Shown: positions 18,200 to 27,721, numbered from the stretch's first letter. The stretch: 64,000 nucleotides of DNA from Rhizobium sp. WSM4643 (GCF_025152745.1 NZ_CP104040.1:3224001-3288000), one strand, 5' to 3'. Notes: generated from the sequence alone by a model not told the origin. Program-made: numbers and translations.

Positions 18200-18681
18200 T
18201 CGCCGAATCCCGCGGTATCGAGACGGGAGGCCTCGTGCATGACGACTTTGCCTTCCCTGCGCGAGACGACCTCCACGATCCAGTCGCCCGAGCCGACACG
18301 GTGCCGGGACTCAAACTGTCCGTCGGCGACTTTCGTGAACGAAATGTGGAAATCTTCGTGATCGCCGACGGGGCGTTTGAAGTTTGCAGTCACGTCGTCG
18401 ACGATGACAGGAGATCCGTCACGGTTACGGATGTCGTAGTGGATTCGGCCGCCATCGAGCGACAGGCTTCCGATGATTCCGGACGCCGCCATCGCCTTCA
18501 TATCTGCCGCCTTGCGGTTGAACTCCTGGCTGGCGACATAGGTGTTTTCGACGACCAGACCGCTCCAGCTCGACGAGGCGAACCAGGCCATGATCACGTT
18601 GACGCCGATCACCACCGCGAAGAACGAGCACGTGGCGATCAGCATGTGCCTCCCTGTGAATCCTTGACTGGCAGTCGTCAT
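18196..18681 (-). CDS. fixH: cbb3 oxidase assembly protein FixH (CcoH)
   Basis: A 161-residue protein with one N-terminal membrane helix (about 12-36) and a periplasmic beta-rich domain, as in FixH/CcoH, which stabilises cbb3 assembly intermediates. It overlaps fixG at its start (ATGA) and fixI at its stop, so fixGHIS is a tightly coupled operon. The central IMAWFASSSWSGLVVENTY region is the conserved FixH motif. Confidence 0.93.
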   Translation of the reverse strand: MTTASQGFTGRHMLIATCSFFAVVIGVNVIMAWFASSSWSGLVVENTYVASQEFNRKAADMKAMAASGIIGSLSLDGGRIHYDIRNRDGSPVIVDDVTANFKRPVGDHEDFHISFTKVADGQFESRHRVGSGDWIVEVVSRREGKVVMHEASRLDTAGFGE

Positions 18682-20249
18682 CTGGCATCTCCTGGTGAGT
18701 TGAACGCGGCTCGATATGTTGCTCTGTCGGCGTGGGCGGCGTCCTCGATGGCAAAGAGGAACTCGGCGACCGCGGCAGCCGACGGTTTGCTCGTCACAAA
18801 CACTTTCACGGTGGTCGCAACATCCGGCGCCGCTTCGATGGTGAAAGCTCGGGCGTCTTCTTTGCCGAGCTCGGGAATGCGCATGGTAGCGCCCTCGTCG
18901 AGGCCTAGAAGGCTCAGCTCGATCTTGCGTGGAGCCGGCACCATGTTGAGTATTCGCAGCGTGTAGCCGTTGCGGATCGAGCCGTCGCTCTCCATGACGT
19001 ACTGCGGATTGCGATCGTGGACCACGTTCAGTTCAAGTCCCTCACGCATTGCGAGGTGGACGACCATCGCGACGCCGATCAAAAGCCAGACAGACGCGTA
19101 AAACAGCACGCGTGGGCGGAATATGATCCGCCAATCGAAATGTTTGATCGTTTCGATAAACGAGCCATCAGCATTGCGGACCTTCGCGGGCTGCACCGAG
19201 GTCCTTCCGCCGTCCGTCGCGATGGCCATGTTGGCGGCGTATTCGCTGAGCGTCGCGTAGGCTATCAGCCCACGAGGCTTCCCGAGCTTGTCCATGACCC
19301 CATCGCAGGCGTCGATACACAAAGCGCAGGTGATGCATTCCATCTGCTGACCGTCGCGGATGTCGATGCCCATGGGGCAGACGGCCACACACGCATTGCA
19401 GTCGACGCAATCGCCGACGGGCTGTCCGGCAGCCAATGCCTTCTTCGGGTGACGTGAGCGAGCCTCGCCGCGCCAATCGTTGTAGGTGACGACCAAGGAA
19501 TTTTCGTCGAGCATGGCCCCCTGGATTCGCGGCCAGGGGCACATGTAGGTACAGACCTGTTCGCGCATGAGCCCGCCAAGCACGTAGGTGGTGGCGGTAA
19601 GTGTGGCGACGGTCGCGTAGGCGACAACCGGCGCCTTTCCGGTGAAAAAGGAGACGAGGAGCGTGGGCGCATCGGCGAAATAGAAGATCCACGCCCCCCC
19701 GGTCGCGAGGCCGATGATCAGCCATATCGTGTGCTTGGCGACACGTTTCTTCGCCTTGTCGAAATTCCACGGCCCGGCGTCGAGCTTCATGCGGGCGTTT
19801 CGGTCCCCCTCGATCGCGCGCTCGACGACAAGGAAAAGATCGACCCACACCGTCTGCGGACATGCATATCCACACCAGGCCCGCCCGACGGCGGACGTGA
19901 CCAGGAAGAGACCGAACCCCGCCATGACCAGCAGGCCTGCGACGTAGTAGAATTCCTGAGGCCAGATCTCGATGAAGAAGAAGAAAAATCTGCGTGAGGC
20001 CAGATCGATCAGGATAGCCTGATCCGGTGCGTAAGGCCCCCGGTCCCAGCGAATCCAGGGAGCCAAATAATAGATCCCCAGCGTGATCAGCATCACGATC
20101 CACTTGAACCGCCGGAAACGGCCCTCGGCACGCTTCGGAAACACCTTCTTTCGCGGAGCGTAGAGGGGTTCATTTTTATGGCGGTTGTTTACGGGTTCAA
20201 CGTCGATCCGTTCGACCGGCGTGGGATCTGGTGCTGTGTAGAGGTCCAT
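18678..20249 (-). CDS. fixG: Iron-sulfur membrane protein FixG (CcoG)
   Basis: A 523-residue inner-membrane protein with about five helices and two 4Fe-4S cysteine clusters (CVDCNACVAVCP and CITCALCIDACD), plus conserved pairs in WCGYACPQTVW and CTYMCPWPRIQG. CcoG is thought to reduce Cu(II) to Cu(I) for FixI. The C-terminal part is a periplasmic Ig-like domain. Start ATG at 20249, first gene of fixGHIS, 51 bases behind a FixK box. Confidence 0.96.
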   Translation of the reverse strand: MDLYTAPDPTPVERIDVEPVNNRHKNEPLYAPRKKVFPKRAEGRFRRFKWIVMLITLGIYYLAPWIRWDRGPYAPDQAILIDLASRRFFFFFIEIWPQEFYYVAGLLVMAGFGLFLVTSAVGRAWCGYACPQTVWVDLFLVVERAIEGDRNARMKLDAGPWNFDKAKKRVAKHTIWLIIGLATGGAWIFYFADAPTLLVSFFTGKAPVVAYATVATLTATTYVLGGLMREQVCTYMCPWPRIQGAMLDENSLVVTYNDWRGEARSRHPKKALAAGQPVGDCVDCNACVAVCPMGIDIRDGQQMECITCALCIDACDGVMDKLGKPRGLIAYATLSEYAANMAIATDGGRTSVQPAKVRNADGSFIETIKHFDWRIIFRPRVLFYASVWLLIGVAMVVHLAMREGLELNVVHDRNPQYVMESDGSIRNGYTLRILNMVPAPRKIELSLLGLDEGATMRIPELGKEDARAFTIEAAPDVATTVKVFVTSKPSAAAVAEFLFAIEDAAHADRATYRAAFNSPGDAR

Positions 20250-20299
20250 TGCGCTCTGTCCGATTTTCCCTGTCTTCTCAGCTTTGGGAGGACCCGTCC

Positions 20300-20313
20300 T
20301 TGATCCAGGTCAA
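20300..20313. promoter_or_regulatory. FixK/FNR box upstream of fixGHIS
   Basis: TTGATCCAGGTCAA matches TTGA-N6-TCAA, 51 bases before the fixG start. It gives fixGHIS its own promoter, separate from fixNOQP. Confidence 0.85.
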
Positions 20314-20555
20314 GGACGACAACTGCTCAAAAAAGTGGGCCGCACTCCGGACAGGGAAACGCGGCCAAAAAGACTAGATGCCGGCTGGTAGCAGCCCGCC
20401 GCAATCGGCTCCTTTGAGAGATGGAGCTTAGGAATGGCCACGCCTCGGAAGAGAAGGCGTGGCCTGGAGGAACTGCGGGGGAGAGACCGCCTGGACGTCC
20501 TCGAGAGGTTCCTACCTGCTTGTCGGCTTCTGTTCTTTTAGCCCGATCAAACTGA

Positions 20556-20696
20556 TCATCGAATTCCCCATCTTTTCCGCATCCCCTTTTCGGGATCGGG
20601 TGTGACGGGCTTTGCGCGCACGGAAACTCGCGAGTGTACGACCGCGCGGGGGATTCCATAAAGGGCGAGCAAGGGGTCGTGGTCGTGCGTGGTCAT
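20556..20696 (-). CDS. Possible 46-residue protein after fixP
   Basis: A short frame that starts 11 bases after the fixP stop behind an excellent ribosome-binding site (AAGGAG, 6 bases from the ATG). The product begins MTTHDHDPLLALYGIPRAVV and is rich in Arg and Lys toward its end, with no membrane helix or cysteine. I do not recognise it. The strong start signal and position in the fixNOQP operon favour expression, but a short non-conserved frame is also possible. The about 240 bases between it and the fixG box hold no other gene. Confidence 0.45.
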   Translation of the reverse strand: MTTHDHDPLLALYGIPRAVVHSRVSVRAKPVTPDPEKGMRKRWGIR

Positions 20697-20707
20697 GTTG
20701 ATCTCCT

Positions 20708-21571
20708 TCAGGTTCCACCGCCAAGCGAATGGACAAAAATGGTAAGCTCCTTGACCGTCGTCTCACCCAGGCGCGCTGCCCAGGCAGGCATTACGCCATG
20801 TTTGGGAGAGGCGACCTGTCGAACGATCGCATCTTCGCCGCGCGCCTTCAGCCAGATTGCGTCGGCGAGGTCCGGCGCACCCATTTCCGCCTTTCCTTTG
20901 GCATTCTCGCCGTGACATGCGGCGCAGTTGTCGAGGAAGATCTGTTTTCCCGCCTCTGCGAGAGCGGGGTCCGAGGGCGTATTGCTCAGCCCCCACACAT
21001 AGGCGGCGACCTGCCGCATCTGGACAGGCTCCAGAACGTCGCCAAAGGCCGGCATCTCGGAAGCGTGGGTTTCGGCATCCGAGTCGAAGCGGATCCCATG
21101 GGCGATCGTGGTCTGGATGGCATCCAGATCTCCGCCCCACAGCCACTCGTCATCGTTGAGGTTCGGAAAGCCCGGACCGCCGCTCGCCCCCGAGCCGTGA
21201 CAGGGCGCGCAGTTCACCTTGAACGCGGACGCGCCGCCGGCGCTCGCAAATTCACGAAGAGCAGGATCCGCGTCGATCTCCTGCACCGTTTTGGCAGCGA
21301 TCAGATCATGGAACTTCGTCTGGGATGCCTTGGCGAGATCAAGCTCCTGCTGCAGTTCGGCGCGAGTTGAGTAGCCGAGATAGCCCTTCGTGGCGGAAGT
21401 GATCATCGGGATGGCTGGATAGGCGATCGCGTAGCCGATCGCCCATAGAATGCAGACATAGAACGTCCAGACCCACCATCTCGGCATCGGATTGTTGAGC
21501 TCGCGGATACCATCCCATTCATGACCGGTAGTCTCGACGCCGCTGATTTCATCGATATGCTTGTCCGACAT
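20708..21571 (-). CDS. fixP: cbb3 oxidase di-haem cytochrome c subunit FixP (CcoP)
   Basis: A 287-residue subunit that passes electrons from c-type cytochromes to FixO/FixN. Two N-terminal hydrophobic segments (a main helix near 35-57) are followed by two cytochrome c domains with haem motifs CAPCHG and CAACHG, each with a later Met ligand. The ATG at 21571 (MSDKHIDE) is chosen over 21580 because GAAGGA lies 8 bases ahead of it; the earlier ATG abuts that site. Needs CycHJKL for haem attachment. Confidence 0.96.
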   Translation of the reverse strand: MSDKHIDEISGVETTGHEWDGIRELNNPMPRWWVWTFYVCILWAIGYAIAYPAIPMITSATKGYLGYSTRAELQQELDLAKASQTKFHDLIAAKTVQEIDADPALREFASAGGASAFKVNCAPCHGSGASGGPGFPNLNDDEWLWGGDLDAIQTTIAHGIRFDSDAETHASEMPAFGDVLEPVQMRQVAAYVWGLSNTPSDPALAEAGKQIFLDNCAACHGENAKGKAEMGAPDLADAIWLKARGEDAIVRQVASPKHGVMPAWAARLGETTVKELTIFVHSLGGGT

Positions 21572-21572
21572 C

Positions 21573-21725
21573 TCAGTCATCCTTCAGGGGAATATCGGCT
21601 GCCTCCGCCGCCGTCTGCTTGCTGCCGGGGCGAAGGGTGTAGACGACGGCGCCTACGAAGAACGCGGCCATTGCCAGCAGGCCCCAACTGTCGGCGAAGT
21701 GCCGCATCGCTGTGTACGTTTCCAT
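21573..21725 (-). CDS. fixQ: cbb3 oxidase small subunit FixQ (CcoQ)
   Basis: A 50-residue protein beginning METYTAMRHFADSWGLLAMA, with one membrane helix and a short acidic C-terminus, as expected of CcoQ, which stabilises the FixP subunit. It lies between fixO and fixP and its stop precedes the fixP start by one base. An in-frame alternative is not available; an ATG five bases upstream is in another frame. Confidence 0.92.
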   Translation of the reverse strand: METYTAMRHFADSWGLLAMAAFFVGAVVYTLRPGSKQTAAEAADIPLKDD

Positions 21726-21734
21726 TGCATCGCC

Positions 21735-22469
21735 TCATCGATAGCCGGTTGCGTCGTCGTAGGTCGAAAAGTCGACCAACGTCCCAAGCATCTGCAGGTA
21801 GGAGACGAGTGCGTCCATCTCCGTGAGCGTCTGCGGATCGCCGTCGAAGTCGCCGGTCTTGGCCTTCGGATAGCGCTCTAGCAGCGCCGTGGTGTCGGCG
21901 TTCGGATCGGCCTGCATCTTCATGTCGGCTTCGGCATTGGCCATCATGTCGTCGGTATAGGGAACGCCGACGTCCTCGTTGGCCTTGAGGTCCATGCCAA
22001 TATCCGTGACCGAAAGCTCCTTCGACTTGAGGAACTCATACTTCGGCATGATGGATTCAGGCACCACGGCCCGCGGATCGGAAAGATGCTGGACGTGCCA
22101 CTCGTTCGAATAGCGGCCGCCGACGCGCGCAAGGTCCGGCCCGGTTCGCTTCGAACCCCATTGGAATGGGTGGTCGTACATCGATTCCGCAGCCAGAGAG
22201 TAATGACCGTAACGTTCCACCTCGTCGCGGAACGGCCTTATCATCTGGCTGTGGCAGAGATAGCAGCCTTCGCGAATGTAAATGTTTCTGCCGGCCAGCT
22301 CGAGTGGCGTATAGGGACGCATCCCCTCCACCTTTTCAATCGTATTCTGCAGGTAGAACAGCGGTGCGATTTCGACGATGCCGCCGATGCTGACGACGAG
22401 CAGCGAGCCGACGAGAAGAAGCGTTGCGTTCTTCTCGAGGATCTTATGTTTATCAAGTATCGATGCCAT
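21735..22469 (-). CDS. fixO: cbb3 oxidase mono-haem cytochrome c subunit FixO (CcoO)
   Basis: A 244-residue membrane-anchored cytochrome c: one N-terminal helix (about 18-38), then a haem c domain with [12 protein letters not shown] and a distal Met ligand in the region of [10 protein letters not shown]. Typical length and sequence for FixO. Sits 9 bases after fixN and 9 before fixQ. Confidence 0.96.
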   Translation of the reverse strand: MASILDKHKILEKNATLLLVGSLLVVSIGGIVEIAPLFYLQNTIEKVEGMRPYTPLELAGRNIYIREGCYLCHSQMIRPFRDEVERYGHYSLAAESMYDHPFQWGSKRTGPDLARVGGRYSNEWHVQHLSDPRAVVPESIMPKYEFLKSKELSVTDIGMDLKANEDVGVPYTDDMMANAEADMKMQADPNADTTALLERYPKAKTGDFDGDPQTLTEMDALVSYLQMLGTLVDFSTYDDATGYR

Positions 22470-22478
22470 TTTTTCACC

Positions 22479-24104
22479 TCACTCGGCAGGCTGTGCCTGG
22501 GGCACGTATGCGGTCGGAATGGCTGCCTCGTCGCGGAGATGGCCGCGGACCGTCATGAAGACGTTCCATGCCATCACCAGGCCGCCGGCCAGATACAGGC
22601 CGCCCCCGACGACGCGGAGCACGTAGTATGGGAACATCGCGGCCACGGTCTCGGCGAACGAGTAGACGAGGAAGCCCTGCGAATTGTACTCGCGCCACAT
22701 AAGGCCCTGCTGGATCCCGGCCACCCAGAGCACGGCGGCGTAGATGACGATGCCGAGTGTAGCGAGCCAGAAGTGCCAGTTGACCATCCGCAGACTGTAG
22801 AGACGTTCACGTCCCCAGAGCTTGGGCGTCAGGTAGTAGATTGCACCAAAGGTGATCATGCCGACCCAGCCGAGGGCTCCCGAATGCACGTGGCCGATCG
22901 TCCATTCTGTATAGTGGCTCAGCGAGTTGACGGTCTTTATCGACATCATCGGGCCCTCGAAAGTCGACATGCCATAAAAGGCGATGGCGACGATCATCAT
23001 GCGGATGATAGGATCGGTCCGAACCTTGTCCCAGGCCCCGGAAAGGGTCATGAGGCCGTTGATCATGCCGCCCCAGGAAGGCATCCAGAGCATGACCGAG
23101 AAGACCATGCCGAGCGTCTGCGCCCAGTCTGGAAGCGCCGTATAGTGCAGATGATGCGGACCCGCCCATATGTACATGAAGATCAACGCCCAGAAATGGA
23201 TGATCGACAGCCGGTAGGAATAGACCGGGCGGTTCGCCTGCTTGGGCACGAAGTAGTACATCATGCCCAGGAAGCCCGCGGTAAGGAAGAAGCCGACCGC
23301 ATTGTGGCCGTACCACCACTGTGTCAGCGCGTCCTGAACGCCGGAGAAGACCGAGTAGCTCTTCGAGCCGAGGAAGGACACCGGAACGGCAAGGTTGTTC
23401 ACCACATGCAGCATCGCGATCGTCACGATGAAGCCAAGGTAGAACCAGTTCGCCACATAGATGTGCGGTTCCCTGCGCTTTAGGATCGTCCCCAAATAGA
23501 CGGCCAGGTATGCCACCCAGACGATGGTCAGCCAGATGTCCACGTACCATTCCGGTTCCGCATATTCGCGCGCTTGGTTGATCCCCAGGACGTAGCCTGT
23601 CGCGGCCATGACGATGAAGAGCTGATAGCCCCAGAAAACGAACCACGCCAAGCTGCCGCCGAAAAGGCGCGCATGGCACGTACGCTGAACGACGTAGAAT
23701 GAGGTCATGATGAGCGCGTTGCCGCCGAAGGCGAAGATGACGGCGGAGGTGTGCACAGGTCGAAGACGGCCGAAATTGAGATAAGGCGCTAGATTGAGGT
23801 CCGGGAAGGCCAACTGCGCGGCGACGACTACGCCGACGAGAAAGCCGATTACGCCCCAGAAGACCGTAGCGATCAGTCCGTACCGGATCACCTCGTCAAA
23901 ATAGCCTGACGTGTCGACCTTCTGCTGTCTTCCAGCGGGCGAAAAATCGACGTTCCTCACCAGCAGCAGGGTGCCAACGGACAAGCAGAAGCATAGTATG
24001 CCCATGTGGACCGAAAATAGATGATCGTGCGCGAATGCGGCTCCTAGCAGCGCTAGGAAAGCAGCGACCGCGACCACTGCCGTTTCCGTTGTATAATTCA
24101 TCAC
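22479..24104 (-). CDS. fixN: cbb3 oxidase catalytic subunit FixN (CcoN)
   Basis: A 541-residue haem-copper oxidase subunit I with about 12 helices. Conserved His ligands for haem b, haem b3 and CuB appear in the [27 protein letters not shown] and [14 protein letters not shown] segments. High-affinity oxygen reduction lets rhizobia respire under nodule-like oxygen levels. The ATG at 24104 has a second ATG right after it. A FixK box stands 86 bases ahead. Confidence 0.97.
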   Translation of the reverse strand: MMNYTTETAVVAVAAFLALLGAAFAHDHLFSVHMGILCFCLSVGTLLLVRNVDFSPAGRQQKVDTSGYFDEVIRYGLIATVFWGVIGFLVGVVVAAQLAFPDLNLAPYLNFGRLRPVHTSAVIFAFGGNALIMTSFYVVQRTCHARLFGGSLAWFVFWGYQLFIVMAATGYVLGINQAREYAEPEWYVDIWLTIVWVAYLAVYLGTILKRREPHIYVANWFYLGFIVTIAMLHVVNNLAVPVSFLGSKSYSVFSGVQDALTQWWYGHNAVGFFLTAGFLGMMYYFVPKQANRPVYSYRLSIIHFWALIFMYIWAGPHHLHYTALPDWAQTLGMVFSVMLWMPSWGGMINGLMTLSGAWDKVRTDPIIRMMIVAIAFYGMSTFEGPMMSIKTVNSLSHYTEWTIGHVHSGALGWVGMITFGAIYYLTPKLWGRERLYSLRMVNWHFWLATLGIVIYAAVLWVAGIQQGLMWREYNSQGFLVYSFAETVAAMFPYYVLRVVGGGLYLAGGLVMAWNVFMTVRGHLRDEAAIPTAYVPQAQPAE

Positions 24105-24189
24105 GTCGTCCCCAGTGCCCAGACGACCGCAACGCGGCCGGTTTTCTCGTACTTTGAGGCAGGACTGGCATGGGGGCGGCCTCTGCTCC

Positions 24190-24203
24190 TTGATCTAAAT
24201 CAA
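24190..24203. promoter_or_regulatory. FixK/FNR box upstream of fixNOQP
   Basis: TTGATCTAAATCAA is a perfect consensus site, 86 bases upstream of fixN. It lies in the divergent fixN-fixK interval and is 35 bases from the K-box, so FixK bound here might also affect its own promoter. Confidence 0.9.
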
Positions 24204-24237
24204 CGAAGGACGACTTTGGGGGCCGCATCCCGCGGCT

Positions 24238-24253
24238 GTTACAGACGGTTACA
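24238..24253. promoter_or_regulatory. K-box, FxkR target in the fixK promoter
   Basis: GTTACA-GACG-GTTACA is a perfect direct repeat of the hexamer with 4-base spacing, identical in form to the K-box through which FxkR activates fixK in R. etli. It is 87 bases upstream of the chosen fixK start. I saw no second copy in the window. Confidence 0.85.
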
Positions 24254-24339
24254 CAGTCTCACCATTTGAAACCCGCCAATCATTGTCGTGTGACGTGCGT
24301 GCCTTCTATTGCATCCATCGAAAACGCGGGGACACCAAG

Positions 24340-25071
24340 ATGCTGATGCAGAATCGCCAAGGCTTCCAACAGATCGAAGCCACCACGAGCAATGCGCGCG
24401 GCGGTCCCTCCCTCGGTTCCGTATTCAATATGTCGCCACTGGAATCGGTTTCGGCCGGAAAGGCCATCTGCTGGGAGGGCGACGCAGCGAAACACCTCTT
24501 CCAGGTCGTCGAAGGCGTCGTCCGGCTCCAGCGCATCATCGGCGAAGGACGCCGCGTGATCACGGCTTTTCACTTCGGGGGCGACGTTGTCGGCGCCTTT
24601 CTTCAGAACGACTTCCTCTTCACAGCCGAGGCAGTCACCGACTGCAAGATTCGGCGTGTCGCACGCAAGAGGTTTCTTGACGAGGTTGGGCGATGCGACC
24701 TGCTGCGTCCCGAATACATCTCTCTGCTCTGCAACGAGACCGTCGCCGCTCATGACCAGATGGTGCTTCTGTCCAAGAAGAATGCCGAAGAGCGGCTTTG
24801 CAGCTTCATCGCCAGGCTGGTGTTCCGTCACAACGCCGGGGTCAACAAGGGCCTGCTGCGGATCCCCATGAACCGCCAGGACATTGCGGACTACCTCGGC
24901 CTGACGATCGAAACGGTATCCCGCACGATCACAAAGCTCGCTTCCCGGAACATCGTTGTTCCGGAAGGGCGTCATGACCTGAGAATCGTGAACTTGCGCC
25001 GTTTGCAGGAACTCTCAGGCAACCCAGATGATTTCTCGGAGAAAACCTGCCATAGCGTCAGTCTCCACTAA
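24340..25071 (+). CDS. fixK: Transcription activator FixK
   Basis: A 243-residue Crp/Fnr-family activator: beta-roll sensor-like domain (about 25-140), dimer helix, then helix-turn-helix with recognition helix TIETVSRTITKL, whose E..SR contacts TTGA half sites. No N-terminal cysteine cluster, so it is FixK rather than FnrN and must be controlled by transcription. The frame opens at 24283, but I take the ATG at 24340, preceded by GCGGGGA, because the earlier part is very close to the K-box. Target boxes occur at seven places in this window. Confidence 0.93.
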   Translation: MLMQNRQGFQQIEATTSNARGGPSLGSVFNMSPLESVSAGKAICWEGDAAKHLFQVVEGVVRLQRIIGEGRRVITAFHFGGDVVGAFLQNDFLFTAEAVTDCKIRRVARKRFLDEVGRCDLLRPEYISLLCNETVAAHDQMVLLSKKNAEERLCSFIARLVFRHNAGVNKGLLRIPMNRQDIADYLGLTIETVSRTITKLASRNIVVPEGRHDLRIVNLRRLQELSGNPDDFSEKTCHSVSLH

Positions 25072-25089
25072 TTGAACGCCGGACAAGCC

Positions 25090-27015
25090 ATGCCTCACCG
25101 TCTCGTATCGCCACGAACAGCCTCCTATCAGGAGCTTGACGTAATGGTTCACGTGCTGGACGGCGCCGATATCCTGATCCATCGGTTCGAGGGCACCATC
25201 AGCCATTGGTCCATCGGCTGCGAGAACATGTATGGCTGGACCAGGGACGAGGCGGTCGGCGAGAACGTCTACGAACTGCTCGCCACCAGGTTTCCGGAGC
25301 CGGTGGACGAAATAAGAAACCAGATCAAGCAACGCGGGTTCTGGCAGGGCGAAATCATCCATCGTCACAAAAGCGGGCATGAGATCCACGCCGCGTCCCG
25401 CTGCGTGCTTGTGAACCTTCCCGACGGCGACCTGGCCATCATTCAGACCAACAGCGACGTCAGCGCCCTGAAACAGGCTCAGGACGCGGTCAAGTCCCGC
25501 GAGGCCCATCTAAGTTCCATTCTCGACACCGTTCCGGATGCGATGGTGGTCATCGACCATAAAGGAATGGTGCTTTCATTCAGCAAGGCGGCAGAAAAGC
25601 TGTTCGGGATGGCCTCCGATCAGATCTGTGGGCGCAATGTTAGAAACCTGATGCCGAATCCCTATCGTGACGCCCACGACGGCTACATCGGCCACTACAT
25701 CGAGACGGGTGAAAAGCGGATCATCGGCTACGGCCGAGTCGTCACCGGCCAGCGGGCCGACGGCACCCAATTTCCGATGGAGTTACACGTCGGGGAAGCG
25801 ACGGCAAACGGTGAACGGATCTTCACCGGTTTCGTCCGTGATCTGACAAGCCGCTTCAAGATCGAGGAAGATCTCCGCCAGGCTCAGAAGATGGAAGCCG
25901 TGGGGCAGTTGACGGGCGGCCTGGCCCACGACTTCAACAACCTTCTGACCGTGATCAGCGGGAATCTCGAGATGATCGAGGACAAGCTACTCCCCGGCAA
26001 GCTTCGAGACATCCTGAGGGAGGCGCAGGACGCGGCGGCCGACGGCGCGAAACTTACGGGCCAGTTGCTTGCCTTCGGCCGGCGTCAGCCTCTCAATCCC
26101 AAGCATGCCGATCTCGGTCAGCTCGTGACAGGTTTTTCTGATCTGCTTAGGAGAACCCTCGGAGAAGACATCAAGCTCTCCACGACGATCGCGGGATCCG
26201 ATCTGAACGTGGTGGTCGACAGCTCGCAGCTTCAGAACGCTATTCTCAACATCGCTCTCAACGCTCGCGACGCCATGCCCAAGGGGGGCAGTCTGACCAC
26301 CGAAATCTCGCGCGTCCACCTGGATTCAGATTATGCGAAGATGTACCCAGAGGTCCGCAGCGGCAATTTCGTGCTCATTTCCGTCACCGACACGGGCGTC
26401 GGAATGACGGACGAAGTGACGAAGCACGCCATTGAGCCATTCTTCACCACGAAAGAGGTCGGATCGGGAACGGGACTGGGTCTCAGCATGGTCTACGGCT
26501 TCGTCAAGCAGTCCGGGGGCCATTTTCAAATATACAGCGAGGTAGGTCGAGGCACCACCATACGGATCTACCTTCCGGCCCTGACAGGATCCAAACTGCA
26601 GAAGCCAGATTCAGAAGACGGCAAACAAGCCAATCCGCTTCCGCGAGGAAGCGAAAGCATTCTTGTGGTGGAGGATGATCCACGCGTTCGCCGGGTAGCC
26701 GTCGCGCGGCTCGCCGACATGGGATACGTGGTGCTTGAAGCGGAGAACGGCCGTGAAGCATTGGGAATCTTGCGCGACCACCAGGAAATCGCGCTCCTGT
26801 TCACAGACATCGTCATGCCGGGCGGAATGACGGGAGACGAGGTGGCGAGGGAGGCTCGCCTCCTTCGGCCCGACGTCGCCGTCCTCTTCACCTCCGGGTA
26901 CTCGGAGCCGGCCCTCGCGACGACCGATGTCATCTCCGGCGCTCGATGGCTTCGCAAGCCATACACTGCGAGGGAACTGGCGTCCATGATCCGGGAGCTT
27001 TTCGATCGGCATTGA
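25090..27015 (+). CDS. fixL: Hybrid oxygen-sensor histidine kinase (hFixL)
   Basis: A 641-residue cytoplasmic hybrid kinase: PAS domain (about 15-120), a second PAS domain (about 125-240) with the FixL haem signature YRDAHDGYI (axial His) and the oxygen-responsive Arg in IIGYGR, a dimerisation helix with phospho-His in GLAHDFNNLL, an ATPase domain with NARDAMPKGG, DTGVGM and GTGLGLSM boxes, and a C-terminal receiver (about 515-635) with VVEDD and phospho-Asp in FTDIVMPGG. No membrane helices. A TTG start at 25072 is possible; I choose ATG 25090. Follows fixK in the same direction. In R. etli this architecture works with FxkR instead of FixJ, and no fixJ is seen here. Confidence 0.93.
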   Translation: MPHRLVSPRTASYQELDVMVHVLDGADILIHRFEGTISHWSIGCENMYGWTRDEAVGENVYELLATRFPEPVDEIRNQIKQRGFWQGEIIHRHKSGHEIHAASRCVLVNLPDGDLAIIQTNSDVSALKQAQDAVKSREAHLSSILDTVPDAMVVIDHKGMVLSFSKAAEKLFGMASDQICGRNVRNLMPNPYRDAHDGYIGHYIETGEKRIIGYGRVVTGQRADGTQFPMELHVGEATANGERIFTGFVRDLTSRFKIEEDLRQAQKMEAVGQLTGGLAHDFNNLLTVISGNLEMIEDKLLPGKLRDILREAQDAAADGAKLTGQLLAFGRRQPLNPKHADLGQLVTGFSDLLRRTLGEDIKLSTTIAGSDLNVVVDSSQLQNAILNIALNARDAMPKGGSLTTEISRVHLDSDYAKMYPEVRSGNFVLISVTDTGVGMTDEVTKHAIEPFFTTKEVGSGTGLGLSMVYGFVKQSGGHFQIYSEVGRGTTIRIYLPALTGSKLQKPDSEDGKQANPLPRGSESILVVEDDPRVRRVAVARLADMGYVVLEAENGREALGILRDHQEIALLFTDIVMPGGMTGDEVAREARLLRPDVAVLFTSGYSEPALATTDVISGARWLRKPYTARELASMIRELFDRH

Positions 27016-27355
27016 CGTCTGGGACTGGAAGCATTTGAAGGACGATCCTAGTACCACGGCGCCTTGCTGTCACAGTCCGTCCTGACGCGGCAGAGAACCC
27101 ACGTTCCCCCGCGCGGCCGACAAGGTCGCGAAGCAGTCAGAAGTGTTCTCGGCGGGCGATGCCTGCGGCACGCGTCGCCACATCGAAACGACTCGCTCAA
27201 GGGGATCCCGATTGCGGCCGCCAGTCAGCGCAACAGCTTGGTTGCGCCTCGATCCGCTTGGTGTGCCCCAAACAAATATCTTGCAGGTACCTCGCGCCTC
27301 CTGATGCAAGACGCAGCGGGAAACGGCTTAGGTCGGCCATAGAAGCCTTCTAGGA
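27016..27355. other. Intergenic after hFixL, nothing recognised
   Basis: No gene, box or clear hairpin could be supported between the hFixL stop and the TatA-like frame. Short frames here have poor starts and no recognisable motif. Confidence 0.4.
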
Positions 27356-27607
27356 ATGGTCGCCAAGAAGCTTTCTTCTCGAAACCGCTGCCGCTCGTCT
27401 CAATTGCGTGCGAAGGCTGCGCCCATCTTTCTAGATTTGGTCATCGTGCTTATCTTGTTTGGTCGTGGCAAGATACCTGAACTGATGGCCGACGTTGCTC
27501 ACGGCATAAAGGCATTTAAGAGGGGGATCCAGGACGATCATGTCCGCGTTGGTAACGACGCGACGCAACCTGGGTGTTCTTCGGAGCAAGCGCGGGATGA
27601 TGAATAG
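27356..27607 (+). CDS. TatA-like protein with abnormal N-terminus
   Basis: An 83-residue frame whose middle part, [16 protein letters not shown] followed by an amphipathic helix [16 protein letters not shown], is clearly TatA (twin-arginine translocase pore subunit). Normal TatA begins with a few residues directly before the membrane helix; here about 25 unrelated, basic residues precede it and part of the helix is replaced. The tail after residue 65 is also unlike TatA. A Shine-Dalgarno TAGGA precedes the ATG. This is probably a decayed paralogue; the Tat genes proper are expected on the chromosome. Confidence 0.55.
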   Translation: MVAKKLSSRNRCRSSQLRAKAAPIFLDLVIVLILFGRGKIPELMADVAHGIKAFKRGIQDDHVRVGNDATQPGCSSEQARDDE

Positions 27608-27721
27608 CTGGCACCGGGACATCGCAATGTGGAACGCTCGCAATGGCCCTGCCCTCGTCCTTGTCTCGGAGACGCCCGTAAGCTGTTCCAAAGTCGCCGC
27701 GAGCTCGCGACGCCCCGCTTG

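Noticed and set aside
22086-23483. Plus-strand frame of 465 codons
   Set aside because: Antisense of fixN and fixO; no recognisable domain.
24283-24339. Extended N-terminus of FixK
   Set aside because: The extra 19 residues lie 30 bases after the K-box, have no ribosome-binding site and do not fit the family.
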